DNA from: JABDIP01 sp965227455
GTDB lineage: Bacteria; Pseudomonadota; Alphaproteobacteria; DSM-16000; Inquilinaceae
NCBI GenBank assembly: GCA_965227455.1
Contig: OZ245752.1
Coordinates: forward strand, 806,001-870,000
DNA length: 64,000 bases
Direction: 5' to 3'
A program made the position numbers and the translations under genes. The notes beneath the pieces are model-generated. The model saw nothing but the letters and a program-made list of their open reading frames with translations, was not told the origin of the DNA and did no database searches. Positions 30,014-38,759 of this stretch are shown here, in pieces (within the stretch, counting starts at the first letter, position 1; the number at the start of each line of letters is the position of its first letter).

Positions 30014-32842
30014 ATGGGTTCGATCAAGAAGATCCTCCAGGGAGTCGACACGACGGTCGGCGCGGAGGAATCCGTTCAGGAAGAGAGCGCACCGGTCGGA
30101 GAGGCCGCCGAGATCGGCCGCAAGCCGAAGATCGTCGTCGCGGCACTTTCGGTGCTCGCCGTCACGACCTTCGGCATCAGTACCGCCATCCTGATCAACT
30201 CCGGCATCTGGAATGACAGCCCCGTCCTGACCACGACCCTGCTGGTTCTGATGGCGGCGATGCCGATCGCGGTGGCGGCCGCGTGCCTGCCACGGCTGGC
30301 CCGGAGCTGCCACGATTTCGCCGAACGGCCGGATTCCGAGCACGAACAAATCATCGTTCGTATGTTCCTGCTGTCGATCGTGATCGCCTTCCTGGGCATC
30401 CTGGTGTGGACCTCCGGCTACAATGCCGGCACCGGCAGCGCGCTGATCGCCATGTCGATCGGCCACTGCATCGCCTGGGGCCTACTTCTTCACATCCTGA
30501 TGGTCCCCCGCCAGTCGACGCCGCGCCGGGTGCTCGGGATCTTCGCCGACCAGCTGATCCTCAGCTATGTGCTGCTGAGCGGCGGCGAGGAGGCGGCCGG
30601 TCTCTATCTGATCTATCTCTGGGTGACGTTCGGCAACGGCTTCCGCTTCGGCGTGTTCTTTCTCATCGTCGCGGCCGTGGTCAGTTTCTGCGGCTTCGGC
30701 TATGTGATCGCCGGCAACGCGTACTGGTCCGAGCATCTCTATGCGGCCTTCGGATTGCTGGCGGCGCTGCTGGTCTTGCCGGCCTACGTCATGCCGCTGA
30801 TCAGCCGTCTGAACCGGGCCCGGGCCCAGGCCGAGGAGGCCAACCGCTCCAAGGGCCGCTTCCTGGCCACCATGAGCCATGAGCTGCGTACGCCGCTGAC
30901 CGCCATCATCGGCATGAGCGGCCTGTTGAAATCCACCCGCATCTCCGAGGAGCAGCGCGGCATGGTGGCGGCGGTCGACACCTCGGCCCAGTCGCTGCTC
31001 AGCCTGATCAACGAGATCTTGGATTTCTCCAAGATCGAGGCCGGCAAGCTCACCCTGCATGTCGACCCGTTCAACCTGCATGAGGTGGTCGCGCGGATCT
31101 GGACCATGCTCCACGGCCAGGCCGAGCAGAAGGGGCTGCGGCTGCGCGTCACCCTGGACCCGGCCGTGGCCAGCCATCTGCGCGGCGATGCCAAGCGCAT
31201 GGGCCAGATCCTGATCAACCTGATCGGCAACGCCATCAAGTTCACCGAATCCGGCGAGGTCGAGCTGTCTGTCCGGGTGCAGGGCACCTATAGCGGCGAG
31301 ATGCTGATCCTGTTCGAGGTCTCCGACACCGGCATCGGCATCTCCCAGGACAAGCTTGGATCGGTCTTCGAGGGCTTCACCCAGGCCGACGACACCATCG
31401 GCCGGCGTTACGGCGGCACCGGGCTCGGGCTGGCCATTACCAAGCAGCTTGTCGAGATGATGGGGGGCCGGGTCGGGGTCCGCAGCACGCCGGGCGAGGG
31501 CAGCACCTTCTGGCTGACCATCCCGTTCGAGACCGTCGACGAGAAGCAGGGTCCGATCGAGACCCGCGGCGCGCCCGTGATGCTGGTCTCGTCGGATCAG
31601 GAGGTGACCGACCGGCTGTTCCTGAAGATGACCGGCTGGCTGGTCGAGCCGGTGATCATCGAGCATATGGAGACCCTGCGCACCATTCTCAGTGATGATG
31701 GCGCCATGGGCGGCACCATCGTGGTGGTGAACGATCGCGCCGCGGACCCGCTGGTCTCGTCCTTCGTCGAGATGGTGCGCAGCCGGCGGCCGGAATCGCA
31801 GCCGGCGATTGTCGAGATCGTCGCGGAGGCGCCGGAGGACAGCGCGCCGGCGGCCCGCGAATGGCCCGTCAGCATCGCCATGGTGACGGCCGACGAGGAG
31901 ACCGGACTGCGCAATGCGCTGCATGCCGCGCTGGCGATCAAGGCGCCCTGGCCGACCCAGATGCCGATTTCCGACGACGACGACGCATTCGGAGCCGGTG
32001 GCACGGCCGCGCCGCGCCGGGTGCTGCTGGCCGAGGACAACAGCACCAACCGCATGGTCATCACCCGCATCCTGGAGAATGCCGGCCACCAGGTGGTGCC
32101 CGCCGCCGATGGCGACGAGGCGCTCGACCTGCTGGCCAAGGAGGATTTCGACATCGCGCTGATGGATGTGAACATGCCCGGCACCAGTGGCCTGGACGTG
32201 GTCCGCATCCACCGCATGTCGGAATCTGGCGGCCATCACCTTCCGATCGTGGCGCTGACCGCCGATGCCACCGAGCAGGCGCGCAAGGATTGCGCCGATG
32301 CCGGCATGGACGACTATCTGACCAAGCCGGTGGAGCCCGAGCGGCTATTCGCGATGATTGCCAAGGTGGCCGGCACCGGTGCCGCCAGCGTCGAGGACGC
32401 GGCCCCGGCCGAGACCGAGTCCGACGAGACCGTCACCCCGATTTCGCAGCATCCGCGCTACCAGACTGTCACCGAGCCGGTGGTCGATCGCGGCGCGCTC
32501 AGGGCGCTGCAGACCCTGGACACCGACGGGTCCTTCTTCGTCGAAGTGATCACCGAGTTCATGACCGATTCCGAGTCGATCATGGCCGACATGGCCAAGG
32601 CCTCGGAGGCGCGGGACGCGGTCGCCTTCAAGGATGCCGCCCATTCCCTGCGCAGCAGCGCCAACCATGTGGGAGCGTCCCGCATGGTCCGCATGCTGCT
32701 GGACCTGCGCGACGCCCGCAGCGATCAGCTGGGCGAGGCCGGCCGGCCGATCATCCAGGACCTGAAAACGGAGTTCTCCAAGGTCCGCCTTGAGCTCGAG
32801 CGCGAACTCGGCAAGCAGCAGCGCAGCCGATCCGGCCGCTAG
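30014..32842 (+). CDS. rpfC: RpfC-type hybrid sensor kinase (DSF receptor)
   Basis: A 942-residue hybrid kinase. An N-terminal region of about 100 residues has two extra membrane segments; residues about 105-265 match the RpfC sensor (PDSEHEQIIVRMFLL, LYLIYLWVTFGNGFRFG). Then come HisKA with His289, HATPase (DTGIG, GGTGLGL), a receiver with Asp718 (LMDVNMPG, Lys771) and a C-terminal Hpt domain with His877 (AAHSLRSSANHVG). The order is that of RpfC, the receptor for diffusible signal factor. The convergent rpfF gene 45 bases away supports this. A GGDEF or HD-GYP partner is not nearby. Confidence 0.9.
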   Translation: MGSIKKILQGVDTTVGAEESVQEESAPVGEAAEIGRKPKIVVAALSVLAVTTFGISTAILINSGIWNDSPVLTTTLLVLMAAMPIAVAAACLPRLARSCHDFAERPDSEHEQIIVRMFLLSIVIAFLGILVWTSGYNAGTGSALIAMSIGHCIAWGLLLHILMVPRQSTPRRVLGIFADQLILSYVLLSGGEEAAGLYLIYLWVTFGNGFRFGVFFLIVAAVVSFCGFGYVIAGNAYWSEHLYAAFGLLAALLVLPAYVMPLISRLNRARAQAEEANRSKGRFLATMSHELRTPLTAIIGMSGLLKSTRISEEQRGMVAAVDTSAQSLLSLINEILDFSKIEAGKLTLHVDPFNLHEVVARIWTMLHGQAEQKGLRLRVTLDPAVASHLRGDAKRMGQILINLIGNAIKFTESGEVELSVRVQGTYSGEMLILFEVSDTGIGISQDKLGSVFEGFTQADDTIGRRYGGTGLGLAITKQLVEMMGGRVGVRSTPGEGSTFWLTIPFETVDEKQGPIETRGAPVMLVSSDQEVTDRLFLKMTGWLVEPVIIEHMETLRTILSDDGAMGGTIVVVNDRAADPLVSSFVEMVRSRRPESQPAIVEIVAEAPEDSAPAAREWPVSIAMVTADEETGLRNALHAALAIKAPWPTQMPISDDDDAFGAGGTAAPRRVLLAEDNSTNRMVITRILENAGHQVVPAADGDEALDLLAKEDFDIALMDVNMPGTSGLDVVRIHRMSESGGHHLPIVALTADATEQARKDCADAGMDDYLTKPVEPERLFAMIAKVAGTGAASVEDAAPAETESDETVTPISQHPRYQTVTEPVVDRGALRALQTLDTDGSFFVEVITEFMTDSESIMADMAKASEARDAVAFKDAAHSLRSSANHVGASRMVRMLLDLRDARSDQLGEAGRPIIQDLKTEFSKVRLELERELGKQQRSRSGR

Positions 32843-32887
32843 CGGCGCCGCCGTGCCGCCGGAGCCGCGGTGCCGGACCGTGGCACC

Positions 32888-33895
32888 CTAATCCGTCGCC
32901 TCGTCCTTCTCCCGGCGCCGGTCCTGGGCGGCCACCAACCGCTCCATCTTACGGAGATCCCGGTCGGTCAAGGACATCGCGGTATCGACCCACAGATCGG
33001 CGATGTCGCGCATCTCCTCCAGCGTCAGCGGATGGAACCGCTGGCGGGACTTGATGATGGCCCGGCTGGCGGCATGCCGCCTGGCGTTCTTGGACACGTA
33101 GTCGTGGAACGCGGCTTCCGCCTGACCGTCCTCGGCCAGGATATCGACCACCCCGAGATCGAACAGCTCCTCGCCGGTATAGATCCGCCCGCTCATGATC
33201 ATGCGCTGGGCGGTCGCCGGGGTCGTTCGCCGGGCCAGGAAACTGAAGGCGCCCATGCCCGGGAACAGGCTGAACAGCGTCTCCGGCAGGCCGAAGCGCG
33301 CGCTTTTCTCGGCGACGATCAGATTGCTCGACAGCGCCGCCTCGAAGCCGCCGCCAAGCGCGTCGCCCTGAACCATGGCGACGGTAATGATCGGCAGATT
33401 CATGCTGATCCAGTTGGCGAAGCCTTCCTGGGTGACCTTGTAGGCATATTCGGTGAGGCCGCCGCGATCCTGGGTGCGGATCAGCTCCGCGAACAGCTTC
33501 AAATCGCCGCCGAGGTTCCACACGCCGGGCGTCCGCGAAGCCCAGACGACGTATTTCAATGGCAGGACCGGAGCGTCGTAGGCGTTGGCGGTGCTCACCA
33601 GCGCTTGCTGCAGACGCCCGACATCGCGCAGCAAGGCGCGTGTAAAACTCGGTCGCTTGTGGAATCGGAACCAGAACCAGCAAATGCCCCGTTCGTGGTC
33701 CAGATCGACCTCCGCCTCCTCGAACCGCTCCACCATCAGGCGCGACTCAATCTCGGCCCTCCAGTCGCGTTCCCGGCCGTCCACGTCACCTGCGACCGAT
33801 GATGCTCCGCCGGTCTCTCCGCCTCCTATCATCGACCCGCCGCGCGCCGCTCTGCGACGAGCCAATACCTCCACCGTTTCCACGGTTTGATCCAT
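32888..33895 (-). CDS. rpfF: RpfF-type DSF synthase (crotonase fold)
   Basis: A 335-residue crotonase that should make cis-2-unsaturated fatty acid signals from acyl-ACP. Two catalytic Glu are present, Glu185 in GDALGGGFEAAL and Glu205 in FGLPETLFSLFPGMGA, spaced 20 apart as in RpfF. VWASRTPGVWNLGGDLKLF near residue 117 is the characteristic RpfF stretch. It is longer than the roughly 290-residue xanthomonad enzyme by an N-terminal extension; a start at Met22 is possible. It is convergent with rpfC, the same arrangement as the rpf locus of Xanthomonas. Confidence 0.9.
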   Translation of the reverse strand: MDQTVETVEVLARRRAARGGSMIGGGETGGASSVAGDVDGRERDWRAEIESRLMVERFEEAEVDLDHERGICWFWFRFHKRPSFTRALLRDVGRLQQALVSTANAYDAPVLPLKYVVWASRTPGVWNLGGDLKLFAELIRTQDRGGLTEYAYKVTQEGFANWISMNLPIITVAMVQGDALGGGFEAALSSNLIVAEKSARFGLPETLFSLFPGMGAFSFLARRTTPATAQRMIMSGRIYTGEELFDLGVVDILAEDGQAEAAFHDYVSKNARRHAASRAIIKSRQRFHPLTLEEMRDIADLWVDTAMSLTDRDLRKMERLVAAQDRRREKDEATD

Positions 33896-34585
33896 TGTCT
33901 AGCGCTCCACTATCTGTAGTTCCAATCCGGTATGGACCAGCGCCCCATTGCACATCTTGTGATTGAACAACGCTTACGGCTTGCCGCCCGCTTTGGTTGT
34001 TCGTCTGGATCGTCCTCTAAGTTACAAAGTTGTGATAACGAATTGTTAAGCTTAAGCTTATCCGACGCTCATTAGAAAGCGAAGCCATTTCGCTTCCTTT
34101 GCATCTGCGGGTGTTCCCCCAATACCGCCACAATGCCGGTCAGCGACGGACAAACTGCGTTCAACGAGCTTGTGTTGCGCAAGACTATAGGAATTGGACC
34201 GGCCCATGCAGCGAAAAAGAGACTTCTCAAGAGAATAATTTGGATCCGGAAGACCGATTATTGATCTTCGGTTGTAGTTTCTTGACCGAAATAATCAATT
34301 TTAGGAAATAAATGACCAATATATACGTTCGTATGTATTCCGAACGCGATGATATTATTGCGATGGGCTAGATTTTTTCTTACGCTCCGGCGCGATACTC
34401 GATGGGTCCATGGTCGGACCCCATCGGGTTTGATGCGGATCAGTGCGGGCTTTGAATTGGCCGTGTTAAGGCTATTTGTTAACGGAATCCTGGTTTCCGA
34501 GCGGTCTAGCCCTCGATGCTGAGATGTCTTATCGTATTCAACCGATAGCTGAAGAAACCCGATCAGGCAGAAGGGAAGGCATAAC
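33896..34585. other. AT-rich 690-base spacer between rpfF and the desaturase gene
   Basis: No convincing gene is seen. Base composition is visibly more AT-rich than the surroundings. It must hold the promoters of divergent rpfF and the desaturase gene. Visible structures are the palindrome at 34047-34060 and an imperfect hairpin at 34261-34298 (TTGATCTTCGGT pairing with ACCGAAATAATCAA). A 70-codon open frame at 34099 has no ribosome binding site or recognisable content. Confidence 0.6.
34047..34060. promoter_or_regulatory. Palindrome upstream of rpfF
   Basis: TAAGCTTAAGCTTA is a perfect 14-base palindrome, 152 bases before the rpfF start. It shares the TTAAGCTTAA-like core with the palindrome at 10769. 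It may bind a dimeric regulator; nothing in the sequence says which. Confidence 0.35.
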
Positions 34586-35695
34586 ATGAAGCAGATTTCC
34601 CGGCGCGAGATTCAGGACGAGCTTGCGCAGTTCGTGCGGCCGAATACGGCCCATGGTGTATTCCTGTTCGCATTGGACATGGGCACCTATGCCATCGCGG
34701 TCGCCGGGGTGCTGTTTCTGCCCGATCTGTGGATGAAGGTTCTCGCCTCGGTGCTGGCCGGCACCAAGATCTCCAACCTCGCCACCCTGGCCCATGACGC
34801 CGCCCATGGCAGCCTGACGCGCTCGGCGCGGCTCAATAAGCTGATCGCGATGCTCTCCTTCATGCCGGGCCTGTTCAGCTATCGCCTGTGGCTCTACGAC
34901 CATCACCAGCTGCATCACCCCAAGACCAACGGCGCCCATCGGGATTCATTCACGCCCTATTCGCTGGAGGAGTTTCGCGCGCTGCCGAAATGGCGCCAGA
35001 GGGCCGAGCGGCTCTACCGCTCGCCGACCCTGCTGGGTCTGGGCATCTACTACATCGTCGAGCGCTGGTGGCAGGTGAAGTTCTTCCCCAGGTCCTACAT
35101 GCCCAAGCGCATCCATGCCTCGTCCTGGCGGCACTTCGCCTTCCTGATGGTCTATCTCACGGCCTTCCTGGCCCTGCTGGCCGCTGCACCCCTCTATTCC
35201 GGCACCGGGACGGTGACGGCGCTGCTTCTGGGCTTCGTCCTGCCCTTCTTCGTATGGATGACGCTGATTTCCTTCACCCTGTATGTCCAGCACACCCATC
35301 CGCGCATCCCCTGGTTCCGAGGCCGGGTAGACCGCAACGTGGTAGCGCCGCAGGAGGCATTGACGACGCAGCTGACATTCCCGCGGGCCCTGTCCTGGTT
35401 CATGCATCACGTCTACGACCACGCGGTGCACCATGTGAATCCCGGCATTCCCTGCTACGAGCTGCCCGAGGCACAGGCACGGCTGAATACCATGGTCGGC
35501 GACCGCGCGGTCACCGAGCGCTTCAGCTTCCCATGGCTCTTCGATGTCATGTCGCGCTGCAAGCTGTATGATTTCGAGCGCCATTGCTGGACCGACTTCG
35601 AGGGCCGGCCTACTTCGGATCGCACGGTCATCGATCCCGATGCGCCGACGCTGGAGGATGTGGCCCTGGAGCCGGATCTGGCGCAGGCCTCCTGA
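34586..35695 (+). CDS. Membrane fatty acid desaturase
   Basis: A 369-residue integral-membrane di-iron desaturase. The three His clusters are HDAAH at 70-74, HHQLHH at 106-111 and HHVYDHAVHH at 274-283, with hydrophobic segments between. It would introduce a double bond into a membrane acyl chain or free fatty acid. Its place beyond rpfF suggests it could shape the acyl pool used for DSF or modify the signal itself; equally it may serve membrane fluidity. An AAGGGAAGG-like site precedes ATG 34586. Confidence 0.88.
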   Translation: MKQISRREIQDELAQFVRPNTAHGVFLFALDMGTYAIAVAGVLFLPDLWMKVLASVLAGTKISNLATLAHDAAHGSLTRSARLNKLIAMLSFMPGLFSYRLWLYDHHQLHHPKTNGAHRDSFTPYSLEEFRALPKWRQRAERLYRSPTLLGLGIYYIVERWWQVKFFPRSYMPKRIHASSWRHFAFLMVYLTAFLALLAAAPLYSGTGTVTALLLGFVLPFFVWMTLISFTLYVQHTHPRIPWFRGRVDRNVVAPQEALTTQLTFPRALSWFMHHVYDHAVHHVNPGIPCYELPEAQARLNTMVGDRAVTERFSFPWLFDVMSRCKLYDFERHCWTDFEGRPTSDRTVIDPDAPTLEDVALEPDLAQAS

Positions 35696-35772
35696 CGGCG
35701 ACAGGTCGGCGAGGGCCCGACCGCGGACCCGGCGGCGCTGCCGCCGGATGGCCGGCCCGGATTGGAAGACAG

Positions 35773-36123
35773 GTGGACGATCGGGGCGATATCGACACGG
35801 TGGCCATGAAGGCCCGTCTGGAAGAGCGCCGGGCGGAGCTGGAACGGCTGACCGAGACCGGAGCCGGCGCCCGCCGTCCGGTGGAACTCGACCAGACCCG
35901 GGTCGGCCGGCTGTCCCGCATGGACGCGCTGCAAAGCCAGGCCATGTCGATCGAAACCGAGCGCCGCCGCCAGGTCGAGTTGCGCCGCATCGAGACGGCG
36001 CTGCAGCGGATCGAGGAGGGCGAGTTCGGCTATTGCGTCAATTGCGGCGAGCCGATCGCCGCCAAGCGGCTGAACCTCGATCCGACGACGCCGAACTGCA
36101 TCGCCTGCGCCAACGCCGGCTGA
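35773..36123 (+). CDS. DksA/TraR family C4 zinc-finger protein
   Basis: A 116-residue protein from GTG 35773 (GGAAG upstream); ATG 35806 would give 105 residues. A coiled-coil-forming charged N-terminal half (MKARLEERRAELERL) is followed by the zinc finger CVNCGEPI and CIACANAG, four Cys as in DksA. Such proteins enter the RNA polymerase secondary channel or bind other partners. It is shorter than E. coli DksA, closer to the small TraR-like group. A strong terminator follows. Confidence 0.88.
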   Translation: MDDRGDIDTVAMKARLEERRAELERLTETGAGARRPVELDQTRVGRLSRMDALQSQAMSIETERRRQVELRRIETALQRIEEGEFGYCVNCGEPIAAKRLNLDPTTPNCIACANAG

Positions 36124-36144
36124 CCGTTAGGCCCGGAATCAAAA

Positions 36145-36174
36145 ACGGCCCTGCCATCTCGGCAGGGCCGTCTT
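36145..36174. terminator. Bidirectional intrinsic terminator
   Basis: A perfect 11-base stem, ACGGCCCTGCC with its complement, and a five-base loop (36145-36171) are followed by CTTT on the plus strand and flanked by A5 on the other side (T5 on the minus strand). It lies between convergent dksA-like and cyclophilin genes and should stop transcription from both. Confidence 0.85.
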
Positions 36175-36189
36175 TCGTGTTTGGCCCGG

Positions 36190-36726
36190 TTACTGGGCGA
36201 CGTCGGCCGCCACCCGCAGGCTGATGATCTTGTCCGGGTTCGTCGGTGGCTCGCCGCGGACGATCTGGTCGACCGCCTCCATGCCCTCGGTCACCTGGCC
36301 CCATACGGTGTATTGGCCGTTGAGGAACGGCGTCGGCACGAAGGTGATGAAGAACTGGCTATCGGCGCTGTTCGGATCATTGGTGCGGGCCATGCCAAGC
36401 GTGCCGCGCTCATAGGGCTCGTCGCTGAACTCCGCCGGCAGCTTCTGGCCGGAGCCGCCGGTGCCGGTGCCGGTCGGGTCGCCGGTCTGGGCCATGAAGC
36501 CGTCGATCACCCGATGGAAGACGATCCCGTCATAGAAGCCGTCGCGGGCAAGCTCCTTGATCCGCGCCACATGCTGCGGCGCCAGGTCCGGCCGCATCTG
36601 GATCACGACCCGGCCGTGCTCCAGTTCCAGGTACAGGGTGTTTTCAAGATCCTGCGCGCCGGCAGGTTGGTCCGATGCAGCCATGATTAAGACGAGACTC
36701 CCGAGAAAGCTGAAAAGACGGTTCAT
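36190..36726 (-). CDS. Periplasmic peptidyl-prolyl cis-trans isomerase, cyclophilin type
   Basis: A 178-residue protein from ATG 36726 with an N-terminal signal sequence (cleavage near PAGA-Q). The cyclophilin core is clear: FYDGIVFHRVIDGFMAQTGDPTGTGTG, MARTNDPNSADSQFFI and TVWGQVTEGMEAVDQI, including the catalytic Arg in FHRV. It catalyses prolyl isomerisation of exported proteins. An upstream ATG at 36756 would spoil the signal peptide and is not favoured. Confidence 0.92.
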   Translation of the reverse strand: MNRLFSFLGSLVLIMAASDQPAGAQDLENTLYLELEHGRVVIQMRPDLAPQHVARIKELARDGFYDGIVFHRVIDGFMAQTGDPTGTGTGGSGQKLPAEFSDEPYERGTLGMARTNDPNSADSQFFITFVPTPFLNGQYTVWGQVTEGMEAVDQIVRGEPPTNPDKIISLRVAADVAQ

Positions 36727-36998
36727 CGACCGCGGTTCCCTTCGACAGAATGACACTATGCGGCGGGGTAGGCGGACTCGAAGTCCGGGGCCCTTTTAGG
36801 CGTGGCACGAGGCGCTGTCACGGAAGATCGACTCTCCGGGCGCGGCAGTCATGTCGGTGGCGCTTGGCCGGACGGGTGACGACGCACAACTCGACCGACG
36901 ACCGAGCCGGACCGAAGAGGACCGGTTTACAGTGGGTTAACCGATATCTGCCGATACTCCTTCGAATTCCGAAACCACTGATCCGGGGTTGTGCGGTC

Positions 36999-38759
36999 GT
37001 GACGGACTGGATTGGGCGACTGGGTCGCCGCGGCGTCGTCGGCCTCGTAGTCGCGGTTGCAATGGCGTTCGTCGCACGCCTGGCGCTGGGCTATCGATCG
37101 TTTCCAGCCATCGACGATTTTGTCTACATCCCCCTGGCGCGCGCGCAACTCGACGCGTCGCTGTATCCGACTGATTTCATGGTCCGCGAGTTCGTCTTTC
37201 ACACCCCGGTCCTGGCTGGGCTTGTATGGCTGTTCGAATCGACCATCGGCATCGCCGGCGGGCTTCTGCTGGCGACCCTGGTCCTGTCGGTCGCGACCAT
37301 CCTGGGCATGTACAGGCTGTTGCGCGCCATCGGCGTCGATGGCGTGCTGCTGCCACTGGCCGTGCTGATCGCCGCCTGTGGCACGCTGAACGGCCTGGGC
37401 CGCGGACAATATGACGGCATCTTCGGCGCCGCCTTTCACATGCAATGGGTCGCGCTCTGCCTGTTGCTCTGGACGTATGAGCGGTTCGTTTGCCGCCGCG
37501 CCGTCGCCGCTGGAATCCTGCTGGGCCTGACCGCCGTGGCGCACCCGGTCGTCGGGGCGCATGGCGCGGCCGTGCTGGTGATCGCGACATTCCTGGCGCC
37601 GCCCGGGGGATGGCGTCGGCTGGCGGTGACGGGGGCGGTCAGTCTGCTGGTCAGCAGCCCTGCCATGGTGCCGCTCCTACTGGGCCTGGCCGACACGCCG
37701 GCGGGCGCCGACATCGACGTGGTGGGACTGGGCTACCTGTTCAGGACGCCGCATGAATTCGTCCTGGAACCGATGGGCGTGGCGCTGTTCGTGGTCATGG
37801 TCGGATTGGGCTGGTCGGGGGTCGTCCTGCTCTCCGACCGGCGTGCCGAGCCAGGGATGGCCGGATTCGTCGGAGTGCTGCTCGGCCAGTCGGTGCTGGC
37901 CGGCCTGGCGATCGCGGCCCACACGACTTGGAGCGCCGGCAGCTGGGTGGAGCAGTTCAGCGCTCTCTACCGCGTCGTGCTGACCCGCACCACGCCGGTG
38001 CTGCTGGCGCTTGGCATGGTCGCCTTTGCCGCGGCCGTGGAAACGCGGCTGTTCCAGGATGGACCCGACGGGCGTTCACGCATCGCGCGCGGAGCGTATT
38101 GGGCGCTGGCCGGATTGGCGTTGCTGCTGGCGATGTTGCAGGTGCAATGGCATCCGGTGCTCGTCGTCGCCATGGTCCTGATGCTGGCGACGGCCATCAC
38201 CTGGCGAAACGCGTCCCTGCGCGCCGCCGCCGCCGCCGCGTGGGCGATGGTTGGCCTGGTCAGCATCGGCTTGCATGGCTGGCAGCTCGATCTCGAGGCC
38301 CCGGTGCCTGAGGAGGAAGAACAGCTCTACGCCTGGGTCCGTAGCGAGTCCGCGCCGGGCGCGCTGTTCATCGTACCACCGGGCTTCCAGCCCTTCCGGC
38401 TGTACACCGAACGCAGCGTCTACGTCGATTTCAAGACCTTCCCCGCGACCACCGCACCGCTGATCGGCGAATGGCGCCGCCGGCTGGAGGAGGTCGCCGC
38501 GCCGGACCGTCTGGCCCTGGAAGCGCGGGGCTGGCCCGGCATCGTGGAGTGGGACCGAACCTATGCCAATCGAAATACCCCGCGCCGTATCGCCGATCTG
38601 CTCGTCCGCACCGGAGCGGACTATCTCGTATGGGACCGCACCGGGCTTGAGATGCCGCCCTACACGCCGATCGACAGAACCGGGGACCGGCGGGTGACCG
38701 TGTCCTTTTCCAATGCGCGGTTCACGGTCTACACATTATTCGGGCAGGCGGATGGCTAA
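36999..38759 (+). CDS. Polytopic membrane protein, GT-C-like
   Basis: About 586 residues from GTG 36999; the frame is open further upstream, so the start is uncertain. It has ten or more membrane segments, an N-terminal periplasmic-loop motif (AIDDFVYIPLARAQLD) and a C-terminal soluble domain containing ALFIVPPGFQPFRLYTERS then VYVDFKTFP. The same layout and a VFVDVKSHP stretch occur in the product at 40199. The overall form is that of GT-C glycosyltransferases or related polyprenyl-sugar enzymes, but no catalytic function is proven. Its stop overlaps the capA-like start by eight bases. Confidence 0.75.
   Translation: MTDWIGRLGRRGVVGLVVAVAMAFVARLALGYRSFPAIDDFVYIPLARAQLDASLYPTDFMVREFVFHTPVLAGLVWLFESTIGIAGGLLLATLVLSVATILGMYRLLRAIGVDGVLLPLAVLIAACGTLNGLGRGQYDGIFGAAFHMQWVALCLLLWTYERFVCRRAVAAGILLGLTAVAHPVVGAHGAAVLVIATFLAPPGGWRRLAVTGAVSLLVSSPAMVPLLLGLADTPAGADIDVVGLGYLFRTPHEFVLEPMGVALFVVMVGLGWSGVVLLSDRRAEPGMAGFVGVLLGQSVLAGLAIAAHTTWSAGSWVEQFSALYRVVLTRTTPVLLALGMVAFAAAVETRLFQDGPDGRSRIARGAYWALAGLALLLAMLQVQWHPVLVVAMVLMLATAITWRNASLRAAAAAAWAMVGLVSIGLHGWQLDLEAPVPEEEEQLYAWVRSESAPGALFIVPPGFQPFRLYTERSVYVDFKTFPATTAPLIGEWRRRLEEVAAPDRLALEARGWPGIVEWDRTYANRNTPRRIADLLVRTGADYLVWDRTGLEMPPYTPIDRTGDRRVTVSFSNARFTVYTLFGQADG

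Noticed and set aside
34261..34298. Imperfect hairpin in the AT-rich spacer
   Set aside because: The stem has a bulge and no T-run; not enough to call a terminator or RNA element.
34099..34311. 70-codon frame in the rpfF-desaturase spacer
   Set aside because: No ribosome binding site, no recognisable domain, mixed composition.
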